This document shows, piece by piece, positions 55,847-64,000 of a DNA stretch of 64,000 nucleotides. Position numbers and translations under genes: made by a program. Source of the DNA: Helicobacter pylori (lineage in GTDB: Bacteria > Campylobacterota > Campylobacteria > Campylobacterales > Helicobacteraceae); contig CP032039.1 in assembly GCA_008032935.1 (NCBI GenBank), forward strand, positions 558,001 through 622,000, in the 5' to 3' direction. Position 1 is the stretch's first letter; every line of letters starts with the position of its first letter. The notes beneath the pieces are model-generated. The model did no database searches and was not told the DNA's origin. It saw only the letters and a list, made by a program, of their open reading frames with translations.

Positions 55847-58108
55847 ATGATTTATTGGTTGTATTTGGCGGTCTTTTTTTTGTTGAGCGCATTAGACGCT
55901 AAAGAAATCGCCATGCAACGATTTGACAAACAAAACCATAAGATTTTTGAAATCCTTGCGGATAAAGTGAGCGCTAAAGACAATGTGATAACCGCCTCAG
56001 GGAATGCGATCTTGTTGAATTATGACGTGTATATTCTAGCGGACAAGGTGCGTTATGACACCAAGACTAAAGAAGCGTTATTAGAAGGCAATATCAAGGT
56101 TTATAGGGGCGAGGGTTTGCTCGTTAAAACCGATTATGTGAAATTGAGTTTGAATGAAAAATATGAGATCATTTTCCCCTTTTATGTCCAAGACAGCGTG
56201 AGCGGGATTTGGGTGAGCGCGGATATTGCTAGTGGGAAGGATCAAAAATATAAGGTTAAAAACATGAGCGCTTCAGGGTGCAGCATTGATAACCCCATTT
56301 GGCATGTCAATGCGACTTCAGGCTCATTCAACATGCAAAAATCGCATTTGTCTATGTGGAATCCTAAGATCTATGTCGGTGATATTCCTGTATTGTATTT
56401 GCCCTATATTTTCATGTCCACTAGCAATAAAAGAACTACCGGGTTTTTATACCCTGAGTTTGGCACTTCCAACTTAGACGGCTTTATTTATTTGCAACCC
56501 TTTTATTTAGCCCCCAAAAACTCATGGGATATGACCTTTACCCCACAAATCCGCTATAAAAGGGGTTTTGGCTTGAATTTTGAAGCGCGCTACATCAACT
56601 CTAAAAACGACAGGTTTTTATTCAATGCGCGCTATTTTAGGAATTACACCCAATACGTCAAACGCTATGATTTGAGGAATCAAAATATCTACGGGTTTGA
56701 ATTTTTAAGCTCCAGTAGGGACACTTTACAAAAATACTTCCATCTTAAGTCTAATATTGACAACGGGCATTACATTGACTTTTTATACATGAACGATTTG
56801 GACTATGTGCGTTTTGAAAAGGTTAATAAGCGCATCACAGACGCCACGCACATGTCTAGAGCGAATTACTATTTGCAAACAGAAAACAATTATTACGGCT
56901 TGAATATCAAGTATTTTTTAAACCTGAATAAAATCAACAATAACCGCACTTTCCAATCTGTCCCTAATTTGCAATACCATAAATATTTAAATTCTTTGTA
57001 TTTCAGGAATTTATTGTATTCAGTGGATTATCAGTTTAGAAACACCGCAAGAGAGATTGGCTATGGCTATGTGCAAAACGCTTTGAATGTGCCGGTGGGT
57101 TTGCAATTTTCTTTGTTTAAAAAGTATTTGTCTATAGGGCTTTGGAACGATCTCCAACTATCTAATGTGGCTTTAATGCAATCTAAAAATTCCTTCGTGC
57201 CTACGATCCCTAATGAATCAAGGGAATTTGGGAATTTTGTGTCTTCAAATTTTTCCATGTATGTCAATACGGATTTAGCCAGAGAATACAACAAGCTTTT
57301 CCACACGATCCAATTGGAAGCGATTTTCAACATCCCTTATTACACCTTTAAAAACGGCTTGTTTTCTCAAAACATGTATGCTTTAAGCGCGCAAGCTCTA
57401 AACAGCTACACTTCGCCTTTATTGAGAGATTATGATTATCAAGGGCGTTTGTATGACTCGGTGTGGAATCCTAGCAGTATTTTACCTATCAATGCGAGCA
57501 ATAAGACGGTGGATTTAACCCTAACGCAATACCTTTATGGCTTAGGGGGGCAAGAGTTATTGTATTTTAAAATATCGCAACTCATCAATCTTGACGATAA
57601 AGTTTCGCCCTTTAGAATGCCATTAGAGAGCAAGATCGGGTTTTCGCCCTTAACGGGATTGAACATCTTTGGGAATGTCTTTTATTCGTTTTATCAAAAC
57701 CGCTTAGAAGAAATCTCTGTGAACGCCAATTACCAACGCAAGTTTTTAAGCTTTAACCTCTCTTATTTTTTAAGGAACAATTTTAGCAGTGGGATTAATA
57801 GCATTGTAGAAAATCCTGCGGATTATTTAAAGGCGGGTTTTAGCAACGACTTTGGTTACTTTTCCATGAGTGCGGATGTGGGTTATGATATTAGAAACAA
57901 TGTGGTTTTAAATTGGAATGTGGGGATTTATAAAAAAATCCGTTGTTTTGGGATTGGCTTTCAATTCGTCAACCAACGACGCCCTATCCTTACTGGCGAT
58001 CCCAACCAGCCTATAAGGGTGTTTGAAAATAACTATGTTAAGCTAGAATTAGACTTTTCACCGATCACTAAAACCAATGTAACTTACCGCTCTTTACAGC
58101 GTAAGTAA
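55847..58108 (+). CDS. lptD: LPS-assembly outer-membrane protein LptD
   Basis: 753 residues. A short signal peptide (LYLAVFFLLSALDA) is followed by an OstA-type jellyroll (DKVSAKDNVITASGNAILLN, EALLEGNIKVYRGEGLLVKT) and a large beta-barrel rich in aromatic residues (YQRKFLSFNLSYFLRNNFSS). LptD inserts LPS in the outer leaflet with LptE. The usual cysteine pairs of E. coli LptD are mostly missing; C94-like and few other Cys are seen. The ending lacks a clear terminal Phe, being YRSLQRK. In strain 26695 the gene may be split (HP1215/HP1216), here it is intact. Confidence 0.88.
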   Translation: MIYWLYLAVFFLLSALDAKEIAMQRFDKQNHKIFEILADKVSAKDNVITASGNAILLNYDVYILADKVRYDTKTKEALLEGNIKVYRGEGLLVKTDYVKLSLNEKYEIIFPFYVQDSVSGIWVSADIASGKDQKYKVKNMSASGCSIDNPIWHVNATSGSFNMQKSHLSMWNPKIYVGDIPVLYLPYIFMSTSNKRTTGFLYPEFGTSNLDGFIYLQPFYLAPKNSWDMTFTPQIRYKRGFGLNFEARYINSKNDRFLFNARYFRNYTQYVKRYDLRNQNIYGFEFLSSSRDTLQKYFHLKSNIDNGHYIDFLYMNDLDYVRFEKVNKRITDATHMSRANYYLQTENNYYGLNIKYFLNLNKINNNRTFQSVPNLQYHKYLNSLYFRNLLYSVDYQFRNTAREIGYGYVQNALNVPVGLQFSLFKKYLSIGLWNDLQLSNVALMQSKNSFVPTIPNESREFGNFVSSNFSMYVNTDLAREYNKLFHTIQLEAIFNIPYYTFKNGLFSQNMYALSAQALNSYTSPLLRDYDYQGRLYDSVWNPSSILPINASNKTVDLTLTQYLYGLGGQELLYFKISQLINLDDKVSPFRMPLESKIGFSPLTGLNIFGNVFYSFYQNRLEEISVNANYQRKFLSFNLSYFLRNNFSSGINSIVENPADYLKAGFSNDFGYFSMSADVGYDIRNNVVLNWNVGIYKKIRCFGIGFQFVNQRRPILTGDPNQPIRVFENNYVKLELDFSPITKTNVTYRSLQRK

Positions 58109-58117
58109 GAATAAGGA

Positions 58118-58828
58118 ATGCATTTGAATACGGACTTTAGCCATATCACCGATATAGAGGGCATGCGTTTTATTAATGAAGAAGACGCTTTAAACAAATT
58201 GATTAATGAAATCCACACGCGCCACATTGATTTAAAAGATTCCATCATGCTCGCTTTGAGTTTTAACGCTCTGTATTTAGCTCACGCTTTAGCGCAAAAA
58301 TTTGGAGCGACTTATGATATACTTTTTTTAGAACCTATCCTAGCCCCTTTAAACTCAAAATGCGAAATCGCTTTAGTGAGTGAGAGCATGGATATAGTGA
58401 TGAATGAAAGTTTGATCAATTCCTTTGACATCACTTTAGATTATGTTTATGGGGAAGCCAAGCGAGCTTATGAAGAAGACATTTTGTCTCACATTTATCA
58501 GTATCGCAAAGGCAATGCGATCAAAAGCTTAAAAGATAAAAATATTTTTATCGTAGATAGGGGGATTGAAACCGGATTTAGAGCAGGGTTAGGCGTGCAA
58601 ACTTGCTTGAAAAAAGAATGCCAAGACATTTATATTTTAACCCCCATTCTCGCACAAAATGTCGCTCAAGGCTTAGAAGGTTTGTGCGATGGGGTGATTA
58701 GCGTGTATCGCCCTGAATGTTTTGTCTCTGTGGAGCATCATTATAAAGAACTCAAGCGATTAAGCAATGAAGAAATTGAAAAATACTTGGGCGCTAACAA
58801 CGCGCCTAATTTAAAAAAGGAACATTAA
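58118..58828 (+). CDS. Phosphoribosyltransferase-like protein
   Basis: 236 residues. The fold hint comes from ALSFNALYLAHALAQKFGA followed by DILFLEPILAPLNSKCEIAL, and KNIFIVDRGIETGFRAGLGV with VYRPECFVSVEHHY, which resemble the core of type I phosphoribosyltransferases (DRGIETG in place of DDVxTTG). The acidic pair of the PRPP loop is reduced. It lies nine bases after lptD and two before pnp. Substrate unknown; the family occurs in epsilonproteobacteria. Confidence 0.65.
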   Translation: MHLNTDFSHITDIEGMRFINEEDALNKLINEIHTRHIDLKDSIMLALSFNALYLAHALAQKFGATYDILFLEPILAPLNSKCEIALVSESMDIVMNESLINSFDITLDYVYGEAKRAYEEDILSHIYQYRKGNAIKSLKDKNIFIVDRGIETGFRAGLGVQTCLKKECQDIYILTPILAQNVAQGLEGLCDGVISVYRPECFVSVEHHYKELKRLSNEEIEKYLGANNAPNLKKEH

Positions 58829-58830
58829 AT

Positions 58831-60897
58831 ATGGATTTTATCACCATCAATTCTAGTAACAAAAACGAAGAGTTCGCTCTCAAACAAGTGGCCAAACAAG
58901 CCACCAGCTCTCTAATGTATCGCTTAGGAAAAACCATCATTTTAGCGAGCGTGTGCATAGAAAGAGAGCCTGTGAGTGGAGATTTTCTGCCTTTAGTGGT
59001 GCAGTTTTTAGAAAAATCTTATGCAGCCGGAAAGATCCCGGGCGGTTTTGTCAAAAGAGAAGGCAGGGCGCAAGATTTTGAAATCTTAACCTCTAGGCTC
59101 ATAGATAGGACTTTACGCCCTTTATTCCCTAAAGACTACCGCTACCCTACCCAGATCACTTTAATGGTTTTAAGCCATGATATTGAAAATGACTTGCAGG
59201 TTTCTGCTTTAAACGCCGCTTCAGCCGCTCTCTTTTTGGCCCATATCGCTCCTATTAAAAGCGTGAGCGCTTGCAGGATCGCTAGGGTGGATAACGAATT
59301 TATCATTAACCCTAACACAAGCCTTTTGAATCAATCCAGTTTGGATTTGTTCGTGTCCGGCACAAAAGAGAGTTTGAACATGATAGAAATGCGCTCTTTG
59401 GGGCAAAAATTAAACGCTTTAGAAGAGCCTTTAATGCTAAAAGCTTTAGAATTGGCTCAAAAAAGTTTGAAAGAAACTTGCACGCTTTATGAAGAGGTTT
59501 TCACGCCCCACCAAAACGAGCTGCTTTTTAAAGAGAGCCAAGGAATAATTTTTAATGAAAGGCTGTTAGATTTATTAAAAAATCAGTATTTTGATGAAAT
59601 CATCAAAGGCATTGAAAGTTCTGCTTTGAGCGAGCGAGAAAATGTTTTCAATGAAATTGCTAAAAAAATCAGCGAAGCCCACTCAGAATTCAGTTTAGAA
59701 GAAATTGAATGGTCTTTAGAAAAAGTGAAAAAAACTGAGATAAGGTGCATGATTATTCAAGATAAAATCCGCCCGGATAAGCGCGCGTTAGAAGAAGTGC
59801 GGCCCATTTCAATAGAGAGCAACTTGCTCCCTATGGCGCACAGCTCTATTTTATTCACTAGGGGGCAAACGCAGAGCTTAGTGGTAGGGGTTTTAGGCAC
59901 GGATAATGACGCTCAAACCCATGAGAGTTTGGAGCATAAAGCTCCCATTAAAGAGCGCTTCATGTTTCATTACAATTTCCCTCCTTTTTGCGTGGGCGAA
60001 GCGAGTTCTATTGGCGCGGCTTCAAGGCGCGAATTAGGGCATGGGAATTTGGCTAAAAGGGCCTTAGAAACGAGCATTAAAAATAAAGAGCAGGTGATAC
60101 GATTGGTTTCTGAGATTTTAGAAAGCAATGGTTCAAGCTCAATGGCGAGCGTGTGCGCAGGCTCTTTAGCCCTTTATGCAAGCGGTGTGGAAATTTACGA
60201 TTTAGTCGCTGGGGTGGCTATGGGCATGGTGAGCGAAGGGCAAGATCACGCTATTTTAAGCGATATTAGCGGCTTAGAAGACGCAGAAGGCGATATGGAT
60301 TTTAAAATTGCTGGGAATTTAGAAGGCATTACGGCCATGCAAATGGATACCAAAATGAGCGGTATTAGATTAGAGGTTTTATACCAAGCCTTACTCCAAG
60401 CTAAAGAAGCGCGGAAACATATTTTAAAAATCATGCATGAAGCGAAAGAAAAGATTGTGATCAATTTTTCCCATTTGCCCACGACTGAAATTTTTAATGT
60501 CGCGCCCGATAAAATTGTAGAAATTATCGGTCAAGGGGGGCGTGTGATTAAAGAGATAGTGGAAAAGTTTGAAGTTAAAATTGATTTGAACAAACCAAGC
60601 GGTGAAGTGAAAATCATGGGGAATAAAGAGCACGTTTTAAAAACTAAGGAATTTATTTTAAACTATTTGCATTCTTTAGATCAAGAATTGGAGCAATACG
60701 CTATTGATGAGGTGCTAGAAGCTCAAGTGAAACGAATCGTGGATTTTGGGGCGTTTTTAAGCTTGCCTAAGGGGGGCGAAGGCTTGTTAAGAAAACAACA
60801 CATGGACAGGTGTCAAGTGGTTTTAAAAGAAGGCGATAGCATCAAATGTAGGGTGATTAGTTTCAATAAGGGTAAAATCGCTTTGGATTTGGCTTAA
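58831..60897 (+). CDS. pnp: Polynucleotide phosphorylase
   Basis: 688 residues. Two RNase PH-like domains (LYRLGK/LMYRLGKTIILASVCIE in the first; SILFTRGQTQSLVVGVLGTD and DQHA-type DISGLEDAEGDMDFKIAG in the second), then a KH domain (NVAPDKIVEIIGQGGRVIKE) and an S1 domain (VKRIVDFGAFLSLPKGGEGL). It degrades RNA by phosphorolysis. Somewhat short at the C-terminus, as in other H. pylori strains. Termination lies in the inverted repeat that follows. Confidence 0.95.
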   Translation: MDFITINSSNKNEEFALKQVAKQATSSLMYRLGKTIILASVCIEREPVSGDFLPLVVQFLEKSYAAGKIPGGFVKREGRAQDFEILTSRLIDRTLRPLFPKDYRYPTQITLMVLSHDIENDLQVSALNAASAALFLAHIAPIKSVSACRIARVDNEFIINPNTSLLNQSSLDLFVSGTKESLNMIEMRSLGQKLNALEEPLMLKALELAQKSLKETCTLYEEVFTPHQNELLFKESQGIIFNERLLDLLKNQYFDEIIKGIESSALSERENVFNEIAKKISEAHSEFSLEEIEWSLEKVKKTEIRCMIIQDKIRPDKRALEEVRPISIESNLLPMAHSSILFTRGQTQSLVVGVLGTDNDAQTHESLEHKAPIKERFMFHYNFPPFCVGEASSIGAASRRELGHGNLAKRALETSIKNKEQVIRLVSEILESNGSSSMASVCAGSLALYASGVEIYDLVAGVAMGMVSEGQDHAILSDISGLEDAEGDMDFKIAGNLEGITAMQMDTKMSGIRLEVLYQALLQAKEARKHILKIMHEAKEKIVINFSHLPTTEIFNVAPDKIVEIIGQGGRVIKEIVEKFEVKIDLNKPSGEVKIMGNKEHVLKTKEFILNYLHSLDQELEQYAIDEVLEAQVKRIVDFGAFLSLPKGGEGLLRKQHMDRCQVVLKEGDSIKCRVISFNKGKIALDLA

Positions 60898-60918
60898 TCC
60901 ATCTCTTAAATTATCCAT

Positions 60919-60952
60919 AGTCCTATGTAAAACCAATCTAATACATAGGACT
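60919..60952. terminator. 11-bp inverted repeat between pnp and the decayed gene
   Basis: AGTCCTATGTA (60919-60929) and TACATAGGACT (60942-60952) pair perfectly around a 12-base loop, 21 bases after the pnp stop. Both flanking genes converge on it. There is no clear T-run after the stem on either side, so it may be an RNA-stabilising hairpin or a factor-dependent stop. Confidence 0.65.
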
Positions 60953-60978
60953 TGGCTAAAATATATACACTCTTTTTA

Positions 60979-62089
60979 TTACTCTTCGTGGGTGATAACA
61001 ATATTTTGAAGGTATTGTTTAGGGGCTTCAATTAAATTAAAGAGAGCTTCTCTATCCCTTTTTATATCAAAATAACTTAAAACATTATTTTTAATATATT
61101 CTATATTTATATTTTCATTATTCAACCTATTTAATTCGTTTTGCTGATAAGGGTGTTGTGGTTGTGGTTGATTGTTCCAGCTATCATACCACCAACCAAG
61201 AAACGGATTATTCCAAATATATTTTTGTGTTTGAAAATTGCTATTTTGGATAAAATTTAATTCTCTTTCCAAATCACTTGTTGTTTTGTTAAAACTATCA
61301 AAAGCTTCTTCAACTTTGGCTTTTAAAAATTTCATGCTCTCATTATCAATGAGTCCTGCAGCAACATATTCTAAAACCAACGCAAAAATATAATGAGAAA
61401 GAGCGTATCTTGCACAAATGTGGTTACCACTTACATCATTAAAGTTCTTTAATATTAGCCCTTGATTTATTTAGGATATAAAATTATAAAAAATTTCATT
61501 TAATTCAATATGTATTCTTTGTAAATTTGTGCATGTTGATTGTCTCCAAATATCACTTTTAGAAATTTGAGAAATATCCTTATAAACTTCTTGGAGAAAT
61601 TTAGTTTTAGCTTTTAAGGCATTAACTTGTTGGGCAACAAAGATGTTTTGTTGTGTGAGTAGCCTTTGGTTTTCGTCAAAAAGACGATTAGTTTCGGCAT
61701 ATGCTTCATAATAGATTTCTGCTAGTTTATAATTAAGAATAGGGGCAATATGGTTCATAATCCCTGTAGTTAGCTCAATAGCACCTACTATCTCAAAACC
61801 TTCATGGCCCCCAAACCCTTTGACACCTTTTAACATAGATGAAACCTTTCCATCTTTATATAACACTAATTTATCTATAAGGAACACTTGTTGTAAAAAT
61901 AGGCAAAGAGCTAAGGCCATGATTGATGATATGACCTAGCTTATCGTATAGCTCATTTGATTTAATTAAAATCATGCGTTGATAATTGCTATCAAGTGTT
62001 TGTTTTCTTGGCAAAGTCGGCAGAACTTCTATTCTGCTACCCAAAACCCTTTCAAGTAGAGTGAGTTCTTTATTGTTATCTTTTGGCAT
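60979..62089 (-). pseudogene. Decayed hypothetical gene with frameshift and internal stop
   Basis: Three fragments belong together. The first (from ATG 62089, ribosome site AAGGATCACA) reads PKDNNKELTLLERVLGSRIE and ends in YDKLGHIINHGLSSLPIF; the second, one frame away, continues LIDKLVLYKDGKVSSMLKGV with QQNIFVAQQVNALKAKTK; an in-frame TAA at 61471-61473 then separates NEIFYNFIS from INQGLILKNFNDVSGNHICA and the last part ending YLQNIVITHEE. Together about 370 residues, soluble, helical. I do not recognise the family. A good TATAAT (62127-62132, minus strand) lies upstream, so decay may be recent or part may be sequence error. Confidence 0.65.
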
Positions 62090-62126
62090 TGTGATCCTTT
62101 GTTGTATCTAATTTATTGACCACATC

Positions 62127-62132
62127 ATTATA
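62127..62132 (-). promoter_or_regulatory. -10 box of the decayed gene
   Basis: The minus strand reads TATAAT 38 bases ahead of the ATG at 62089, with A/T-rich sequence upstream. Confidence 0.6.
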
Positions 62133-62265
62133 CTACTAATGGATTGTTTTAAGTTTTTAAGGATAACTTATTGCTTAAAGCAAATTTGTTTTTTAAAAAC
62201 TTCCTTATTTCTAATAATTTAATAAAAATTTATTATTTTAAAAGAGATTTTAAGCTAGTTTGTAT

Positions 62266-62271
62266 TAGAAT
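62266..62271 (+). promoter_or_regulatory. -10 box of atpE
   Basis: TAGAAT (one mismatch to TATAAT) in an A/T-rich stretch about 80 bases before the atpE ATG. No better box lies nearer. Confidence 0.5.
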
Positions 62272-62351
62272 AGATTCTTGCTTGTATTTTTGAAAGTAGA
62301 GGAACGATTCGAAATGAAAATCAAGCCCAATTTTTGAAACGGAGTGCGAAA

Positions 62352-62669
62352 ATGAAATTTTTAGCGTTATTTTTTCTGGCTTTAGCGGGTGTCGCTTTCG
62401 CTCATGATGGTGGAATGGGTGGGATGGATATGATTAAATCCTATTCTATCTTAGGGGCGATGATTGGTTTAGGGATTGCCGCTTTTGGTGGGGCGATCGG
62501 CATGGGGAATGCGGCCGCAGCGACCATTACAGGCACAGCGAGAAACCCAGGAGTGGGCGGTAAATTGCTCACAACCATGTTCGTGGCCATGGCGATGATT
62601 GAAGCGCAAGTGATTTATACTCTAGTGTTTGCTATTATCGCTATTTATAGTAACCCATTCTTAAGTTAA
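62352..62669 (+). CDS. atpE: ATP synthase subunit c
   Basis: 105 residues. Two hydrophobic helices joined by the polar loop TGTARNPGVGG; the proton-binding carboxylate is the Glu in AMIEAQVIYTL. An N-terminal signal-like stretch (MKFLALFFLALAGVAFA) precedes helix one, a feature of epsilonproteobacterial c subunits. The ATG at 62352 follows a GGAG site; an upstream TTG in frame (62334) is less likely. In H. pylori atpE stands apart from the other ATP synthase genes, as here. Confidence 0.95.
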   Translation: MKFLALFFLALAGVAFAHDGGMGGMDMIKSYSILGAMIGLGIAAFGGAIGMGNAAAATITGTARNPGVGGKLLTTMFVAMAMIEAQVIYTLVFAIIAIYSNPFLS

Positions 62670-62715
62670 GGGTTTTTTGATGGGCTAAATTATTGCTTAA
62701 AAGGCATGATTTAGC

Positions 62716-62721
62716 TATAAT
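62716..62721 (+). promoter_or_regulatory. -10 box of the tRNA-Leu(GAG) gene
   Basis: TATAAT 18 bases ahead of the mature tRNA 5' end. Confidence 0.7.
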
Positions 62722-62739
62722 ACCTGTTTTAAATTTTTA

Positions 62740-62826
62740 GCACTGGTGGTGGAATTGGTAGACACGCCATCTTGAGGGGGTGGTGGGAGCAATCTCGTGC
62801 GAGTTCGAGTCTCGCCCAGTGCACCA
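62740..62826 (+). tRNA. tRNA-Leu (anticodon GAG)
   Basis: 87 bases. The acceptor arms GCACTGG and CCAGTGC pair fully, with the CCA end encoded. The anticodon stem CCATC/GGTGG encloses the loop TTGAGGG, giving anticodon GAG. The long variable arm and the T-arm GTTCGAGTC are typical of tRNA-Leu. It reads CUC and CUU codons. Confidence 0.95.
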
Positions 62827-62852
62827 TTAAGTTTCTTTAAGGAATAAATGGG

Positions 62853-62858
62853 TATAAT
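62853..62858 (+). promoter_or_regulatory. -10 box of the tRNA-Leu(CAA) gene
   Basis: TATAAT 21 bases ahead of the second tRNA, so the two tRNAs may be transcribed separately. Confidence 0.7.
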
Positions 62859-62879
62859 CTCACTCTTTGCTTTATACAC

Positions 62880-62966
62880 GCCGAAGTGGTGGAATTGGTA
62901 GACACGCTAGACTCAAAATCTGGTGGGAGCAATCCCGTGTCGGTTCGAGTCCGACCTTCGGCACCA
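62880..62966 (+). tRNA. tRNA-Leu (anticodon CAA)
   Basis: 87 bases. Acceptor arms GCCGAAG and CTTCGGC pair, with CCA encoded. The anticodon stem CTAGA/TCTGG closes the loop CTCAAAA, giving CAA, which reads UUG. Its D-arm is almost the same as that of the preceding tRNA, pointing to an ancient duplication. Confidence 0.95.
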
Positions 62967-63049
62967 TTAATAGTTAATAGTAATCTTTTTCAATCTGCTT
63001 TTTATTTTTTCATTAAAATAGTTTTATCCCAAATAAATGCCAAATCAAT

Positions 63050-63194
63050 GTGGATTAGTGGGTTTTTTAAGCCTTTTTTAAAGGATTGTTTAATCCATTA
63101 TAATAAGGAGTGTGAGTTTAGGTATAATGACAAGAAAAATTTGCATCAAGTTTTATTGGAATGGATGAGAAAAAATCTGCTTAAGTCATGTTGA
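63050..63194 (+). pseudogene. Probable remnant of an IS1595/ISXO2-like transposase
   Basis: The frame after the tRNA reads SGFFKPFLKDCLIHYNKECE then FRYNDKKNLHQVLLEWMRKN and ends at a TGA (63192-63194). KECEFRYN followed by a Leu-rich helix and an RKN tail is the C-terminal pattern of ISXO2-type transposases (DDE family). Only about 45 residues remain, without start, catalytic residues or inverted repeats. It lies between the tRNA-Leu pair and cysE, a likely insertion hotspot. The match is from memory of the family. Confidence 0.5.
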
Positions 63195-63224
63195 TTCAAA
63201 TATATTCCAACCGGAGACTCTGTC

Positions 63225-63740
63225 ATGCTAGATTTGTCTTATAGCCTGGAGCGTGTCTTGCAAGAAGACCCGGCAGCTAGGAATAAGTGGGAGGTGCTCT
63301 TGCTTTATCCGGGCATTCATGCACTGCTTTGTTACCGCCTAGCGCATGCGTTGCACAAGAAAGGGTTTTATTTTATTGCACGCGCGCTTTCTCAGTTAGC
63401 GCGCTTTATCACTGGGATAGAAATCCACCCTGGCGCTAAGATTGGGAGAGGGCTTTTTATTGATCATGGCATGGGTGTGGTGATTGGCGAGACCACAGAA
63501 ATTGGGGATGATGTTACCATTTATCATGGCGTAACTCTAGGGGGCACGGGCAAGTTTAAGGGCAAGCGCCACCCTACTTTAGGCAACCGAGTGGTAGTGG
63601 GGGCAGGGGCTAAGGTCTTGGGCGCGATTTGCGTGGGCGATGATGTGAGGATTGGGGCTAATGCGGTGGTGCTTTCAGATTTACCTACGGGTTCTACGGC
63701 TGTAGGCGCTAAAGCTAAAACCATCACAAAGGATCATTAA
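63225..63740 (+). CDS. cysE: Serine O-acetyltransferase
   Basis: 171 residues, shorter than E. coli CysE because the N-terminal domain is trimmed, as in many gut bacteria. After [20 protein letters not shown] comes the left-handed beta-helix: [20 protein letters not shown], then [20 protein letters not shown] and [20 protein letters not shown], with the catalytic His. It makes O-acetylserine for cysteine synthesis. Its position next to iceA is diagnostic for H. pylori. Confidence 0.94.
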   Translation: MLDLSYSLERVLQEDPAARNKWEVLLLYPGIHALLCYRLAHALHKKGFYFIARALSQLARFITGIEIHPGAKIGRGLFIDHGMGVVIGETTEIGDDVTIYHGVTLGGTGKFKGKRHPTLGNRVVVGAGAKVLGAICVGDDVRIGANAVVLSDLPTGSTAVGAKAKTITKDH

Positions 63741-63831
63741 TTTTAAATAAGCGGTTGGAGTTTGCGCCATGCGGGTTATTTTGAAATAAATTGATTAGAA
63801 TTTATGAAATTTTATAGAGAGAATTTTAAAG

Positions 63832-64000
63832 ATGAATAAAAGTAAAAAAGAATTATTTTTGGAACTTGCACAACCTGATAAAACAGGGTGAGTCGTTGGG
63901 TAAGCGTTACAAAATTTGTAGGAAAATACCAAGGATTACAGCTAGGTAATGGGGGGAGTTGGTGTAGGAACAACTTATCTTTAGCTAAAGAATTTAATTT
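63832..64000 (+). pseudogene. iceA1: iceA1 (NlaIII-like restriction endonuclease), frameshifted 5' part
   Basis: From ATG 63832 the frame reads NKSKKELFLELAQPDKTG and stops at a TGA (63889-63891). Adding one G to the G3 run at 63886-63888 continues VSRWVSVTKFVGKYQGLQL then GNGGSWCRNNLSLAKEFN to the window edge. This start resembles R.NlaIII (CATG). The gene lies downstream of cysE, where iceA occurs. IceA1 was first found as a transcript induced by contact with epithelium and is frameshifted in many strains. The methylase partner (hpyIM) should lie beyond the edge. Confidence 0.85.

Noticed and set aside
62886..62990. An open frame beginning inside tRNA-Leu(CAA)
   Set aside because: The start lies in the tRNA; only its downstream part (from about 63050) looks like a protein remnant.
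1..64000. CRISPR array, rRNA, integron, prophage or complete insertion sequence
   Set aside because: No spaced direct repeats, rRNA motifs, integrase or transposase genes with ends were seen.

Overview
The window is chromosomal DNA of Helicobacter pylori. This rests on recognising many proteins (AmiF formamidase, a BabA/BabB adhesin, HobA, the nuo operon without nuoE/nuoF, the start of iceA1) and on gene order: it follows the published strain 26695 numbering HP1274 to HP1209 in reverse. Names of the form HPnnnn below come from memory of that genome, not from a search.

Layout. 1-14103 (minus strand): the start of pflA, then the 14-gene nuo operon for respiratory complex I, with two small epsilonproteobacterial genes in place of nuoE/nuoF. 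14205-17115 (minus): cobB sirtuin, an RDD membrane protein, pyrE, frr, secG. 17230-26184 (plus): bioC-like methyltransferase, trpS, a YejA/YejB-like peptide transporter pair, an SH3-domain protein, aroE, rnr, holA. 26530-27792: rpsF-ssb-rpsR. 27793-31105: the bab outer-membrane adhesin locus with a 15-bp tandem repeat, a T14 tract and one intact BabB-like gene. 31106-34927: a YdcH-like protein, alaS, maf and a small membrane protein. 35021-40095 (minus): amiF, carA, and genes for membrane and hypothetical proteins. 40492: a gene behind a good sigma-54 promoter. 40978-44993 (minus): folP-holB-hobA-lysC-nudH, tightly overlapped. 45153-50993: cytochrome c553, a HemW-like gene, crcB, hemD, rhodanese, a large D-lactate/glycolate dehydrogenase. 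51033-60897 (plus): uppS, ABC ATPase, two orphan genes, purD, RDD protein, lptD, a phosphoribosyltransferase-like protein, pnp. 60979-64000: a decayed hypothetical gene, atpE, two tRNA-Leu genes, a probable transposase remnant, cysE and the 5' end of a frameshifted iceA1.

The strongest unexpected signal is technical or evolutionary. About eleven genes, including the probably essential ssb, holA and nuoC, are each broken by the loss of one base, nearly always in a homopolymer; restoring one base gives a full-length family protein each time. The bias to minus one suggests homopolymer under-calling in the assembly more than mass gene decay, so these genes are annotated as single loci with a frameshift.

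The best biological leads are: a BabB-like adhesin body behind a signal peptide without the CT repeat usual for babB; a sigma-54 promoter for a 153-residue protein of unknown job; an orphan pair at 52.9-53.6 kb sharing a C-terminal motif; an inverted repeat in the amiF leader; and a relic of an IS1595/ISXO2-like transposase next to the tRNA-Leu pair. I found no CRISPR array, intact insertion sequence, rRNA or riboswitch. No clearly novel defence or mobile system is visible.
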